Translations under genes and position numbers: made by a program
DNA from: Taibaiella sp041660405
GTDB taxonomy: Bacteria > Bacteroidota > Bacteroidia > Chitinophagales > Chitinophagaceae
DNA: 64,000 nucleotides
NCBI GenBank assembly: GCA_041660405.1
Contig: JBAZWL010000018.1
Location: forward strand, 1-64,000
Reading direction: 5' to 3'
The notes under the pieces: generated by a model
Seen by the model: only the letters and a program-made list of their open reading frames with translations
Database searches by the model: none
What the model was told of the DNA's origin: nothing
Part shown: positions 45,354-54,198 of the stretch, piece by piece
Layout: each line of letters begins with the position of its first letter
Position numbering within the stretch: the first letter of the stretch is position 1

Positions 45354-47603
45354 CTAATGCATTTCATTTCTTGACTCTTCATCAACAAACCTGATCTCGA
45401 TCCTTGTGCCTTTATTGCTGCTAATATGGAATGTACCTTCAATATCTGTACTAAGTCCTTCCATTAATATTAAACCCAATGAAGAACATTCATGAAAATT
45501 AAAATCAACAGGCAGGCCTACCCCATCGTCCTGTATGTATAGTATAAAGCCGGATGCATCGCTATGTTGCAAACCTATTTCAATCTTTCCCTTTCCCTTG
45601 GGAAAAGCATATTTAATCGCGTTAGTTACTGCTTCATTTATAATAAGTCCGATGGGTACAGAATAGACCAGCGAAAATTCAACTTCTGTAATGTTTAACC
45701 TGAATGTTATATCTGAAGCCTGATCAAAAGAGCTCTTAAGATATTCGATTAGGTCAAAAATATAAGAAGGCATATTGGTGAAAGAGAGTTCTTCGGTTTG
45801 ATACAGCTTCTGGTGGATGAGAGACATAGCATATATTCTGTTCTGGCTATCGGTTATAGCTGCCAGTGCTTCTTCTCCTTTTAAAAATTCTGTTTGGCTG
45901 GCCAGCAACCCTACTACCATGTGCAAATTGTTTTTTACACGATGATGTATCTCCTTTACCAGCCACTCCTTCTCCGTTACAAGTTTTTGTAACGCATCAT
46001 TTTTGTGACCGATCTCATTCTGCTGACTTTGCAAAACCTTGTTTGTCCGTTGCTTCCGGCGAAAACCATTCAATAACAAGAAAAGTATAACGGTGAGCAA
46101 AGCCACACCGCCAAAAGTGATATTCCTTATGAGGGTTACATTCTTCAAATTGCTCTGCTGCAGCTCCGATTCTTTTTTTAATAACAGGATGTCATTATCC
46201 TTCTTCTCTGTTTCATACAATATATTCAACTGACTGATCTGCATGCTTCGGGTCTCATTAAAAAGGGAGTCCTTTATGCCCGTATACCGTTGATAATTTC
46301 GGATAGCATCTCTATAATTACCATTTGCTGAGTCCAGCATAAACTGCATGATGTGATAAGAACTCTTATAGATAGGAACATTTACTTTATAGCAAAATAC
46401 GCGGTACTTTTCGGCATATAACTTTGCTTTATCAAGATGTCCGGTTTCAATATAAAATGGAAGAAGTCTGTTATAAGCAAGTGCCAGATGAGCGTAGTTA
46501 GAAGAATCTTCCGCAATAAAATGTTCAATCATCGCCGCATACGTTCTTGCCTTGTCAAAAAGCTTCAAGGTCTGATAGGCTGTGATCATAAAACAAGCTA
46601 AATCCATACCCCGTTCTTTTTCCAATTCCGGATACTTATGGATAATGCGGTTCATAAGTTTCAGGCCCTTACGAGGATTGCCCTCTTCGACCAGTAATGA
46701 TGCATTAGTAATCGTCAGCACGAAAATACTGTTGCGATCATTACACTTCAGCGCTATGGCCATTGATTTTTCAAGGCATTTTTTTGCCTTCGGATCATCA
46801 TCAGCCCTCAAATAAGCCATGCCTAGTCGGTTATAATAGGTACAAAGGGATAAGGTCGAATCTTCGCCATCCTTTTCTGCAATTTTTATAGCCATTAATC
46901 CATTTTGAATAGCAGCCTTGTAATCTCCCAACATCACATAACAAACACCTAAAAGATCATACGTACCTGCGAGGTGCTGGCAATGAGCACCTCGGGAAAG
47001 TTCTATTGCTTTTTTTAATGAGTTTAATGCGAATCCGAATTGCCCGAGAATGTGGTATAAATCCCCTTGTTCACGCAGGCAATCAGCTTCCCTGCATTTA
47101 TTACCTACTTTATGAAAGCAATCAGCAGCTTTTTCTAAAAAAGGAATTCTGTCGGCAAAAGGCATTCCACCCAAAGCATTGTTGGACCACAACATAACAT
47201 AGGCTTCTCCTGCCTGATTCATATCCTCCAATGACTTAAAGATTACAGCTGCGTTTTCTGCATAACTTCTTCCCTTAAGATAATCATGCCCAATCTGATA
47301 AACCTTTGAAAGCAACAGATATCCAGATGCAGTGCCGACTTTGTCTTTGAGTTTATTGCTGATGTTCAACGATTGTACTACATATTGCTCCGATTTCTTA
47401 ATCGCAGTGGAATCCAGTTCCTGTAACATATACCATCGGGCCAGCTTCTGAAGTAGCTTCACTTTTTCTCCATCAGCCGGAAGACGGCGGACTTGCAGCT
47501 TTGCATCGTTTACCTCCGCTTCATTTTTGAACGTTGTTTGAGCATGGATCATGTGCATCATACAAGTCAAAAAAAGCATCAGCATAAATATGCCTTTGCA
47601 CAT
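45354..47603 (-). CDS. TPR sensor histidine kinase (HisKA_2 type)
   Basis: A 749-residue kinase. A signal peptide (CKGIFMLMLFLTCMMHMIHAQ) precedes about ten TPR-like helical repeats (residues 30-450) in the periplasm. A transmembrane helix follows (about 492-512, NITFGGVALLTVILFLLLNG). The dimerisation domain is of HisKA_2 type with VKEIHHRVKNNLHMV (His553/554). The ATPase domain has NEAVTNAIKYAFP, IQDDGVGLP and GLILMEGLSTDI. HisKA_2 kinases often partner with unusual regulators; here the sigma-54 activator directly downstream is the evident partner. It is divergent from the alpha/beta hydrolase operon at 47875. Confidence 0.9.
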   Translation of the reverse strand: MCKGIFMLMLFLTCMMHMIHAQTTFKNEAEVNDAKLQVRRLPADGEKVKLLQKLARWYMLQELDSTAIKKSEQYVVQSLNISNKLKDKVGTASGYLLLSKVYQIGHDYLKGRSYAENAAVIFKSLEDMNQAGEAYVMLWSNNALGGMPFADRIPFLEKAADCFHKVGNKCREADCLREQGDLYHILGQFGFALNSLKKAIELSRGAHCQHLAGTYDLLGVCYVMLGDYKAAIQNGLMAIKIAEKDGEDSTLSLCTYYNRLGMAYLRADDDPKAKKCLEKSMAIALKCNDRNSIFVLTITNASLLVEEGNPRKGLKLMNRIIHKYPELEKERGMDLACFMITAYQTLKLFDKARTYAAMIEHFIAEDSSNYAHLALAYNRLLPFYIETGHLDKAKLYAEKYRVFCYKVNVPIYKSSYHIMQFMLDSANGNYRDAIRNYQRYTGIKDSLFNETRSMQISQLNILYETEKKDNDILLLKKESELQQSNLKNVTLIRNITFGGVALLTVILFLLLNGFRRKQRTNKVLQSQQNEIGHKNDALQKLVTEKEWLVKEIHHRVKNNLHMVVGLLASQTEFLKGEEALAAITDSQNRIYAMSLIHQKLYQTEELSFTNMPSYIFDLIEYLKSSFDQASDITFRLNITEVEFSLVYSVPIGLIINEAVTNAIKYAFPKGKGKIEIGLQHSDASGFILYIQDDGVGLPVDFNFHECSSLGLILMEGLSTDIEGTFHISSNKGTRIEIRFVDEESRNEMH

Positions 47604-47758
47604 TCCTGATCAATTTAAGACTGGTAAAAGAGGTGTGGTTAATATTGGTTTTGAGATATATGGTGATACCAAAATACGGAATATATTTTGAAAAGGTACG
47701 ACATACAAAGATGAATTCAGACATAACAACTGTATCAAGTTGCCCCTAATAATCATCC

Positions 47759-47772
47759 AACGAAATATCGTT
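47759..47772. promoter_or_regulatory. Third AACGA-N4-TCGTT box
   Basis: AACGAAATATCGTT is identical over its last 13 bases to the box at 41588. It lies between the kinase gene (leftward) and the hydrolase operon (rightward), 103 bp before the start at 47875. Only one box is present here. Confidence 0.5.
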
Positions 47773-47828
47773 GTGCCCAATTTATTTGACTGCAACCAAT
47801 GTATTGATAGTCAAATGTATTGCACATC

Positions 47829-47844
47829 TGGAACGGCTTTTGGG
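47829..47844 (+). promoter_or_regulatory. Weak sigma-54-like promoter for the second hydrolase operon
   Basis: TGGAACGGCTTTTGGG resembles TGGCAC-N5-TTGC, but the usually invariant GC at -12 is GG. No TAnnTTTG element is seen nearby. Position relative to the box at 47759 is similar to that in the first operon. Confidence 0.3.
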
Positions 47845-47874
47845 ATAGTCTTGTTATGACTCAAAATTAAAGAC

Positions 47875-48654
47875 ATGCAAAAAAATAATCCCAAAACTAT
47901 TCTTTTTATAACCGGAGCATTTGTAAGTAATACTTGCTGGGACGAATGGAGTTCATTCTTCAGGGCTCGGGGCTTCTCCACCCTTGCTCCTGCATGGCCT
48001 TATAAAGATGCTCCTGCTGAAGTATTGAGAGCGCGGCACCCGGATACTCAAGTGGCTTCCATGCGGCTTTCTGCTCTGATAACACATTTCGAATCCATAG
48101 CATTAGCCTTGCCGGAAAAACCCGTTATCATAGGCCATTCGATTGGTGGGCTTATCGCACAAATATTAGTTCAAAAAGGCTTGGCCAGTTCGGCAATTGC
48201 CATTCATTCTGTGCCCCCTCAAGGTATCCTCACTTTCAAACCTTCCTTTCTGATTGCCGGTTGGGGCCCGCTGGGCTTCTTCACTTCTACCAGGAAAACT
48301 TTCATGATGAGTTTTAAACAATGGCAATACGCTTTTACCAATGGCATGCCTGAAGAATGGCAGGAAAAGGGCTATGCACTTGCCATACCGGAATCAAAAT
48401 TGGTAGTGAGAGATACCATTACATCGGTAGCCAAAATTGATTTTCATAAATCCCATGCACCGCTGCTCTTTATTAGTGGCTCCGAAGATCACACTATCCC
48501 TTCTTCACTCAACTATTCCAATTATAAAAAGTACAGTAACAAGCAGTCTGAAACACATTATAAAGAATTTGCCGGACGTAATCATTTCGTTTTAGGGCAA
48601 CCAGGCTGGGAGGAAATAGCAAGTTATATACATCATTGGATAGAGACCATATAA
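47875..48654 (+). CDS. Cytoplasmic alpha/beta hydrolase
   Basis: A 259-residue serine hydrolase without a signal peptide. The oxyanion region is ITGAFVSNTCW, the nucleophile elbow is IIGHSIGG (Ser89), the acid is probably in SGSEDHTIP (about 204), and the His is in AGRNHFVLG (about 237). The set fits small-molecule esterases or lysophospholipase-like enzymes; the substrate is unknown. It starts the rightward operon of this locus. It is the only one of the locus's hydrolases that appears cytoplasmic, so it may finish degradation of an imported product. Confidence 0.8.
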   Translation: MQKNNPKTILFITGAFVSNTCWDEWSSFFRARGFSTLAPAWPYKDAPAEVLRARHPDTQVASMRLSALITHFESIALALPEKPVIIGHSIGGLIAQILVQKGLASSAIAIHSVPPQGILTFKPSFLIAGWGPLGFFTSTRKTFMMSFKQWQYAFTNGMPEEWQEKGYALAIPESKLVVRDTITSVAKIDFHKSHAPLLFISGSEDHTIPSSLNYSNYKKYSNKQSETHYKEFAGRNHFVLGQPGWEEIASYIHHWIETI

Positions 48655-48725
48655 TTCGGTTTCCAAATAAGTCAGGAGTATTTATCAATAAAATCACACA
48701 CAAATCTTTAAAACAAAATCAAATT

Positions 48726-49721
48726 ATGAAAACAGATTTTTCTATGTTCCGAAACACGAAGAGTATCCTGTTAAAAGGCTTCGTCACTTTTATTTGTCTT
48801 ATTGCTTTTGCCGCATGTAATCCTTCTACTAAATCATCTGCAAAAATCACTGCAAATGCAATAGAAGTTAAGCCTGCAAATCCTCCGACAGGTTTCAAGC
48901 ACGCAACAACAATAGTGAATGGTATTAAAATCCATTATGTAATCGGCGGTACGGGTGAGCCTTTGGTCTTGATACATGGCTTTGGGCAAAACTGGTTTAT
49001 GTGGAACAGACTATTACCCGAATTCGCCAAACACTATACCGTAATAGCACCAGACCTACCGGGTTTGGGCGAATCAGACAAGCCTAAAGGTGGTTATGAT
49101 AAAAAAGCAATGGCATCAGCGATACATGGACTGGTCAATCAATTAGGTTATAAAAAGATAGACCTGGCGGGGCATGATATTGGTTTAATGGTGGCTTATG
49201 CCTATGCAGCGCAATACGGAAGCGAAGTAAAAAAGCTTGCATTGATGGACGCCTTACTGCCAGGCGTAGAACCGGTATGGAGCCAGGTTAAAGGATCAGC
49301 ATGGTGGTTCGGTTTTTTTGGTTGGAGTGCATCCGGTCAAATAGTTGCCGGCAAGGAGAGAGAATTCCTGACGAACTTCTGGCCTGTGGTTGGACATGTT
49401 AAGGATCCATTTACAACGGCCGAAGTAAATGAATTTATCCGCGCCTATCATGTTGAGGGGGCTACGACCGGCGCTTTCCATTGGTTTGGTGCCTTTGACC
49501 AGGATGCTATTGACAATAAAGAGTTCATGAAACACAAACTACAAATGCCAGTGTTGGCCATGGGTGGTGAGTACTTCGGCGCTGCCTTCCTGGAAGAACA
49601 TAGCAAGCTGGTTGCGGAATATGTTATTGCTTCGAACATAAAAGGTGCCGGGCATTGGATTGTGCAGGAGAATACCGCTCAGGTTCAGAAAGATCTGTTG
49701 GATTTCTTTAGTAGCAAATAA
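48726..49721 (+). CDS. Lipoprotein alpha/beta hydrolase, epoxide-hydrolase/dehalogenase type
   Basis: A 331-residue protein from ATG 48726 (MKTDFSMFRN); the frame is open upstream, but that start gives a lipoprotein signal with lipobox IAFAAC (Cys31). The fold is that of epoxide hydrolases and haloalkane dehalogenases: VLIHGFGQNW, APDLPGLGESDKP, and nucleophile Asp151 in AGHDIGLMVA in place of serine. The catalytic His is in GAGHWIVQE. An Asp nucleophile points to epoxide, haloalkane or fluoroacetate-type substrates rather than esters. It is probably anchored to a membrane facing the periplasm or outside. Confidence 0.85.
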   Translation: MKTDFSMFRNTKSILLKGFVTFICLIAFAACNPSTKSSAKITANAIEVKPANPPTGFKHATTIVNGIKIHYVIGGTGEPLVLIHGFGQNWFMWNRLLPEFAKHYTVIAPDLPGLGESDKPKGGYDKKAMASAIHGLVNQLGYKKIDLAGHDIGLMVAYAYAAQYGSEVKKLALMDALLPGVEPVWSQVKGSAWWFGFFGWSASGQIVAGKEREFLTNFWPVVGHVKDPFTTAEVNEFIRAYHVEGATTGAFHWFGAFDQDAIDNKEFMKHKLQMPVLAMGGEYFGAAFLEEHSKLVAEYVIASNIKGAGHWIVQENTAQVQKDLLDFFSSK

Positions 49722-49813
49722 TGTATCTCCCCATTTTCAATAACACAAAGTCATTCGATGGTCTCATTGGCAGGAGCACAATAAAAAAATTCGCAATCAA
49801 AAATAATTTCAAC

Positions 49814-51580
49814 ATGACCAAGCTACTTTTCATACTGTTCCTTATGCCTTGCTGCTTTCGCGCAAAAGCACAAGAGAAGGCTGATCTCATTATCTATCAC
49901 GCGAAGATCGCTACAATGGACACAGCTGGCAAATTTGCAGAAGCCATTGCTATAAGCAAAGGCATTATCCTGGAAACCGGCACCACACTGCAAATACGCT
50001 CCCGTTATGAAGACAGTAAAACGAAAATGATAGACGGAAACGGTAAAACAGTCATTCCGGGATTAAATGATAGCCATATTCATGTTATCCGCGAGGGCCT
50101 TAACTACAATGCCGAATTAAGATGGGACGGTGTCAAAACGCTGAAAAGAGCTTTGGAAATGCTGAAAGAACAAGCCGCAAGAACCCCGCGGGGTGTATGG
50201 GTCAAAGTGATCGGCGGTTGGAATGAATTTCAATTTGAGGAAAAAAGACAGCCAACTATTGAAGAGATCAATGAAGCCGTTCCCGATAAACCTGTATTCA
50301 TTACTTACCTGTATGGCAAAGCCTTTCTCAACAAAAAAGGGATTGAAGTACTGGGCTACACTAAGGACACTAAATATGAAGGTAGCCTTATGGAGCTGGA
50401 CAGCAAAGGAAATTTGACAGGGGTAATGTATGCCAAACAGACACCTAAAGCCATTTACACTACCCTTGCACTTACCACTAAACTAACAGAACCGGAACGC
50501 AAAAGCAGCACTATAAACTTTGACCGGGAACTGAACCGGTTTGGTATTACCAGTGTAGTGGATGCTGCAGGCGGTGGTCAGAATTTCCCCTCAGATTATA
50601 GCACATCTCTTGAATTGGCGCGGGAAGGTAAGTTGACTGTACGTAAAGCCTATTATCTTTTTGCGCAGCAGAAAGGAAAGGAATTTCAGGATTATGAAAA
50701 ATGGATTGCAGATGTAAAATTAAAGAAGAATGATCTCTTGCTGGTACCCAATGGATATATACCTGAAGGTGCAGGAGAACACCTGGTAGCCTCCGCCGCC
50801 GATTTTGAAAATTTTCTTGAACCCAGAATCGTATTACCCGAAAGTATGGAAGCAGACCTGGAGCCGATTATTCGTTTGCTGGTTAAGAACCGTTGGCCAT
50901 TCAGGATTCATGCTACCTATGGAGAATCTATTGATCGCATGCTTGCTGTTTTTGAAAAGATAAATAAGGAAATACCTTTTAATGGCCTGCATTGGTTTTT
51001 TGATCATGCAGAAACCATTACCGAAGAAGAACTAGTACGGGTAAAGGCTTTGGGTGGAGGTGTTGCCGTGCAATTCAGAATGTATTTCCAGGGAGAATTA
51101 TACCAGAAACAATATGGGCAACCCAAAACACAATTACCACCTATAAAGAAAATGCTCGCGATGGGCATACCGGTTGGTATGGGAACCGATGCTACAAGAA
51201 TATCAACCTACAATCCATGGATGGCCCTCCACTGGCTGTTGACTGGCAAAACTATTGGCGGTCTGCAATTCTGGCCTGAGGACCAGGTGCTCGACAAATA
51301 CACTGCGTTACAGTTATATACATCCGGAAGTGCATGGTGTTCCGGTGAGGAACATGATAAAGGCAAACTGGTAAGCGGTATGTATGCTGACCTATGTATA
51401 CTGTCCGACGACTACTTCAGCTTAAAGGAAGATGATGTAAGAAACATAGAATCTGTACTTACCATAATGAACGGACAAGTAGTGTACGCAGCCGGTGCTT
51501 ATAATAATCTTAATCCACCTATCGCCGAAACAATTCCTGATTGGTCGCCTGTAAAGTACTACGGCGGTTATCAAAAGTAA
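49814..51580 (+). CDS. Secreted amidohydrolase family 3 (YtcJ-like) enzyme
   Basis: A 588-residue protein. ATG at 49814 gives the signal peptide LLFILFLMPCCFRAKAQ; the frame extends upstream to 49721, but those codons look non-coding. The amidohydrolase fold shows ADLIIYHAKIATMD at the N-terminal sandwich, metal ligands in GLNDSHIHVIREG, further ligands in HATYGES and WFFDHAETI, and GMGTDATRIS near the last metal Asp. The C-terminal sandwich has GKLVSGMYADLCILSDDYF. The family cleaves cyclic amides, N-acyl groups or related bonds with zinc. It lies about 90 bp after the lipoprotein hydrolase and is probably co-transcribed. Confidence 0.85.
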   Translation: MTKLLFILFLMPCCFRAKAQEKADLIIYHAKIATMDTAGKFAEAIAISKGIILETGTTLQIRSRYEDSKTKMIDGNGKTVIPGLNDSHIHVIREGLNYNAELRWDGVKTLKRALEMLKEQAARTPRGVWVKVIGGWNEFQFEEKRQPTIEEINEAVPDKPVFITYLYGKAFLNKKGIEVLGYTKDTKYEGSLMELDSKGNLTGVMYAKQTPKAIYTTLALTTKLTEPERKSSTINFDRELNRFGITSVVDAAGGGQNFPSDYSTSLELAREGKLTVRKAYYLFAQQKGKEFQDYEKWIADVKLKKNDLLLVPNGYIPEGAGEHLVASAADFENFLEPRIVLPESMEADLEPIIRLLVKNRWPFRIHATYGESIDRMLAVFEKINKEIPFNGLHWFFDHAETITEEELVRVKALGGGVAVQFRMYFQGELYQKQYGQPKTQLPPIKKMLAMGIPVGMGTDATRISTYNPWMALHWLLTGKTIGGLQFWPEDQVLDKYTALQLYTSGSAWCSGEEHDKGKLVSGMYADLCILSDDYFSLKEDDVRNIESVLTIMNGQVVYAAGAYNNLNPPIAETIPDWSPVKYYGGYQK

Positions 51581-51641
51581 TTCAGTAAAAATAAATTTGA
51601 ACAACATGATCTGTAACACCTTCAGGTCAACTACTAAAATC

Positions 51642-53027
51642 ATGATGATGAAAAGGATTATTATTTTATTATCCATATTAACAGGAATACTGAACACAAG
51701 CGTGGCACAGCAACTTCCGTCCTTCAAACCATTACGGTACGAGGAAGACTATACTGCTTTGAAAAAAGACAGCGCTAGTGAAAACTGGTACAAACGAGCA
51801 AAGTATAGTGCGCTATCCAATGGTGGCAATACATACATTAGTTACGGAGGAGAGTTGCGATTACAATATTTCTATGCAAAGAATGAAAGCTGGGGCGATG
51901 AACCTGAAGATAAAGATGGGTATGTATTATCAAGATATCTGCTCCATACAGATTTTCATGCCGGCAAACATTTCAGGACGTTTGTACAACTTCAGGGCAG
52001 CCTTGCAGACGGGAAAACATCAACCAGTCCCGTGGATGAAAATCCTTTAGACCTACATCAGGCTTTTGTAGACTTCAACACAAACTTAAGTTCCAAAACA
52101 AAGATCATTTTCCGGTTGGGAAGACAGGAACTTTCTTATGGTTCGCAAAGGCTTGTATCTGTCCGCGATGGCCCAAATAACAGGCAGGCTTTCGATGGTG
52201 CCAAACTGAGTGTCCTTTCGTCACAATATAAGCTGGATATATTTTACAGCCATTACGTTGCAGCAAAAAAGGAAATATTCGATGATGGATGGAATAAGAA
52301 TACCCGGTTCTGGGGAAGTTATATGACGCTTAACAACGTACTGATTTTAGAAAACATGGATGTTTACTATCTCGGAATATGGCGCCGCAATACAAGCTTT
52401 GATGAAGGTGCAGGGAAAGAGACCCGTCATTCAGTAGGTACAAGAATTTGGGGTAAAAAAAACGCTCTTAAATATGACATGGAAGCACTCTATCAATTTG
52501 GTGATTTTGAAAGCAAACGAATAAGTGCCTGGACTGCTTCAGCCAATATGGGTTATGAATTTATTGCTGTAAGATATAAACCTGAACTAGGATTGAAGGC
52601 TGAGTTGATCAGTGGAGATAGCAAACCGGGTGATGAAGTTTTACAAACATTTAATCCTTTGTTTCCCAGAGGTGCATACTTTGGTTTAGCTGCTTTAATA
52701 GGGCCTTCTAACTTGATAGACCTTCATCCTTCAGTAAGCTTTGAACTGACGTCGAAACTGGACTGGAACATGGATTATGATATCTTCTGGCGTTACAGTG
52801 CTGCTGATGGAATTTACGCACCCAACACCTCGTTAATGTATTCGGGTAAAAACAGTTTAAAAAAACATATAGGCCAACAGGTATCTACTGAGCTTGTGTA
52901 TACGCCTAATCCATTTTTATATTTCAGGGCAGAATTTACCTGGTTCAAAGCAGGAGGCTATTTAAAAGAAGTAAGTGCAGGAAAGAACATCCTTTTCGCC
53001 GGTATAACAGCGCAACTCAAATTTTAA
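51642..53027 (+). CDS. Alginate-export-type outer-membrane porin
   Basis: A protein of about 461 residues from one of three consecutive ATGs at 51642-51648. The signal peptide is RIIILLSILTGILNTSVAQ. Features match the alginate_exp (AlgE-like) barrel family: YEEDYTALKKD near the N-terminus, YGGELRLQYFYAKNESWG, DLHQAFVDFN, LRLGRQELSYGSQRLVS-type motif with RDGPNNRQAFDG, and a terminal FAGITAQLKF strand with C-terminal Phe. Such 18-strand porins pass anionic or aromatic solutes. At the end of the hydrolase operon it is the likely entry or exit channel for the pathway's substrate. Confidence 0.8.
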   Translation: MMMKRIIILLSILTGILNTSVAQQLPSFKPLRYEEDYTALKKDSASENWYKRAKYSALSNGGNTYISYGGELRLQYFYAKNESWGDEPEDKDGYVLSRYLLHTDFHAGKHFRTFVQLQGSLADGKTSTSPVDENPLDLHQAFVDFNTNLSSKTKIIFRLGRQELSYGSQRLVSVRDGPNNRQAFDGAKLSVLSSQYKLDIFYSHYVAAKKEIFDDGWNKNTRFWGSYMTLNNVLILENMDVYYLGIWRRNTSFDEGAGKETRHSVGTRIWGKKNALKYDMEALYQFGDFESKRISAWTASANMGYEFIAVRYKPELGLKAELISGDSKPGDEVLQTFNPLFPRGAYFGLAALIGPSNLIDLHPSVSFELTSKLDWNMDYDIFWRYSAADGIYAPNTSLMYSGKNSLKKHIGQQVSTELVYTPNPFLYFRAEFTWFKAGGYLKEVSAGKNILFAGITAQLKF

Positions 53028-53053
53028 TTATTGAATTAAATTAATCTTATACA

Positions 53054-53278
53054 ATGTCACACAAAACAGAATACAAAACCTTTTCGAACACCAATCTGAA
53101 TGAGTTGGAAATACAAGTAAACGACTTCATGAAAACCTTGCACAAAAATGAGCATCATGAAGCAGTTAAAGTTCAGGATATAACCACCTTTACCATTAAA
53201 GATAATTTCATCGCAGCAATAACCTACTCTTATATCAAGAAAAAAAGGATTGAAAGTGTGGAAGAAAATGATGCATGA
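53054..53278 (+). CDS. Small hypothetical protein
   Basis: A 74-residue soluble protein, 27 bp after the porin gene and on the same strand. It has an amphipathic helix (NELEIQVNDFMKTLHKNEHHEAV) followed by predicted strands (VQDITTFTIKDNFIAAITYSYIKKK). I recognise no family. The compact, charged layout looks like a real protein, perhaps a regulator or chaperone of the operon, but function cannot be inferred. Confidence 0.6.
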   Translation: MSHKTEYKTFSNTNLNELEIQVNDFMKTLHKNEHHEAVKVQDITTFTIKDNFIAAITYSYIKKKRIESVEENDA

Positions 53279-53346
53279 TCTTAAGTTAGTTGTCCATAAG
53301 CGGTAACGAGGAGTACAGCATAATCCGTGTACTTCATTGTGATAAC

Positions 53347-53583
53347 CGTTTACCTGTCATCATCTGGCCGAACCCTATAACCATGAGTGTCCAGATCAGC
53401 GGGTTGCCTGAAGGCGGCTTCATCAAGATCATGGAAACGTAGGGCAAGTAAGTGATCAAGGTAAACAATGTAGCCACAACAGAAACGATCGATATTGGTG
53501 GTCTGCCTGCTTCCGTTTACCAGGTAATCATCTTTGATAAACAAGGTGAAAAAGTAGATGTGCAGCAACTGGTCAAAAAATAG
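53347..53583 (+). pseudogene. Orphan decayed T9SS type A sorting tail
   Basis: One frame reads PVIIWPNPITMSVQISGLPE, then FIKIMET-stop-GK-stop-VIKVNN, ETIDIGGLPASVYQVIIF and QQLVKK before TAG. That is the full Por-type sorting tail (PNP...GxxxIDIxxLPxGVYxV...LVK) with two in-frame stops. Nothing upstream encodes the rest of the protein. It may be the 3' end of the delta-60 protein whose N-terminus now stands at 54771, or of another lost surface protein. Confidence 0.65.
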
Positions 53584-53597
53584 TTGTATTAGATTAG

Positions 53598-53628
53598 CCA
53601 AAGGGTTGTCCGGTGGGCAGCCCTTTGG
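53598..53628 (+). terminator. Terminator-like hairpin after the orphan sorting tail
   Basis: CCAAAGGGTTGTCC (53598-53611) pairs with GGGCAGCCCTTTGG (53615-53628): 14 pairs including two G.U, around a 3-nt loop. There is only a weak T-rich follow-up (GGTTTGG). Position right after the decayed gene end fits a former terminator. Confidence 0.5.
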
Positions 53629-53647
53629 GAGGTTTGGTATTGAGAGT

Positions 53648-53702
53648 GCATTTCGTCTTCTGCTAATTATGAGCAAAGACGCACACTTATGCACATCTTC
53701 TT
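53648..53702. repeat. Decayed left end of the resident IS
   Basis: GCATTTCGTC...AATTATGAGCAAAGACGCACAC followed by TTATGCACATCTTCTTA aligns with the left ends at 15615 and 39791 (GAGCAAAGATGTACGC, ATGCGTACATCTTCTTA). Several substitutions have weakened the hairpin and no transposase follows. Confidence 0.5.
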
Positions 53703-53946
53703 ACATGCGTTCAACATGCTCATAAGTTGCTCAAATTATTTACCCAAAATTCGTTTGCCCTGGAAGCTTATCTTACTAATAACCATATAGTTAAGTAAAA
53801 AATCTGAACTAGAGAGGAGAATAAGAATCGAACACCATAAATAATTGATAATGAATAAATTAGTATTTAAAATCGAATATTTAAATAAAGACGTGATATT
53901 GGATTTCAAAACGTGAACACTTTAACTGCCTCTGTATCAAGCAAAA

Positions 53947-53956
53947 NNNNNNNNNN
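53947..53956. other. Assembly gap (10 N)
   Basis: Ten consecutive N bases mark an unresolved join. The distance between flanks is unknown, and order or content around it should be treated with caution. Confidence 0.95.
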
Positions 53957-53978
53957 CCCATCAAAAAGATGGGTTTTT
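53957..53978 (+). terminator. Small terminator hairpin beside the gap
   Basis: CCCATC-AAAAA-GATGGG followed by TTTTT is a compact intrinsic terminator. The gene that it ended must lie in or beyond the gap. Such a hairpin could also explain why assembly broke here. Confidence 0.55.
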
Positions 53979-54021
53979 AATCGTTTAAATAGCTAATATT
54001 TTTAGCATTCCATTTCGTAGC

Positions 54022-54198
54022 GTGTACGGGAAATTCTTTGAAACTTTACTATCAATTTTAGACGTTATAGAACCAATCGTGGCAAAAAATCCAACCTTAA
54101 AAATACCCACGCTTGAGGATAAAAACTTCATACAACGTTCTTCTCAAAAGCTAGTTAATAAAACTAAACATCCTTTTAAAAAAGGACCTAAACTATAG
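54022..54198 (+). repeat. Dispersed coding relic, copy 3 (GKFFETLL unit), longest
   Basis: A 58-codon stretch reads VYGKFFETLLSILDVIEPIV, AKNPTLKIPTLEDKNFIQ and a Lys-rich end, stopping at TAG 54196-54198. The frame is also open for some codons upstream, without an ATG. The pattern of changes against copy 1 preserves the peptide, consistent with descent from a real gene. Confidence 0.55.

Noticed and set aside
47829..47844. Strong sigma-54 promoter for the second operon
   Set aside because: The -12 GC is replaced by GG, so it is listed only as a weak candidate.
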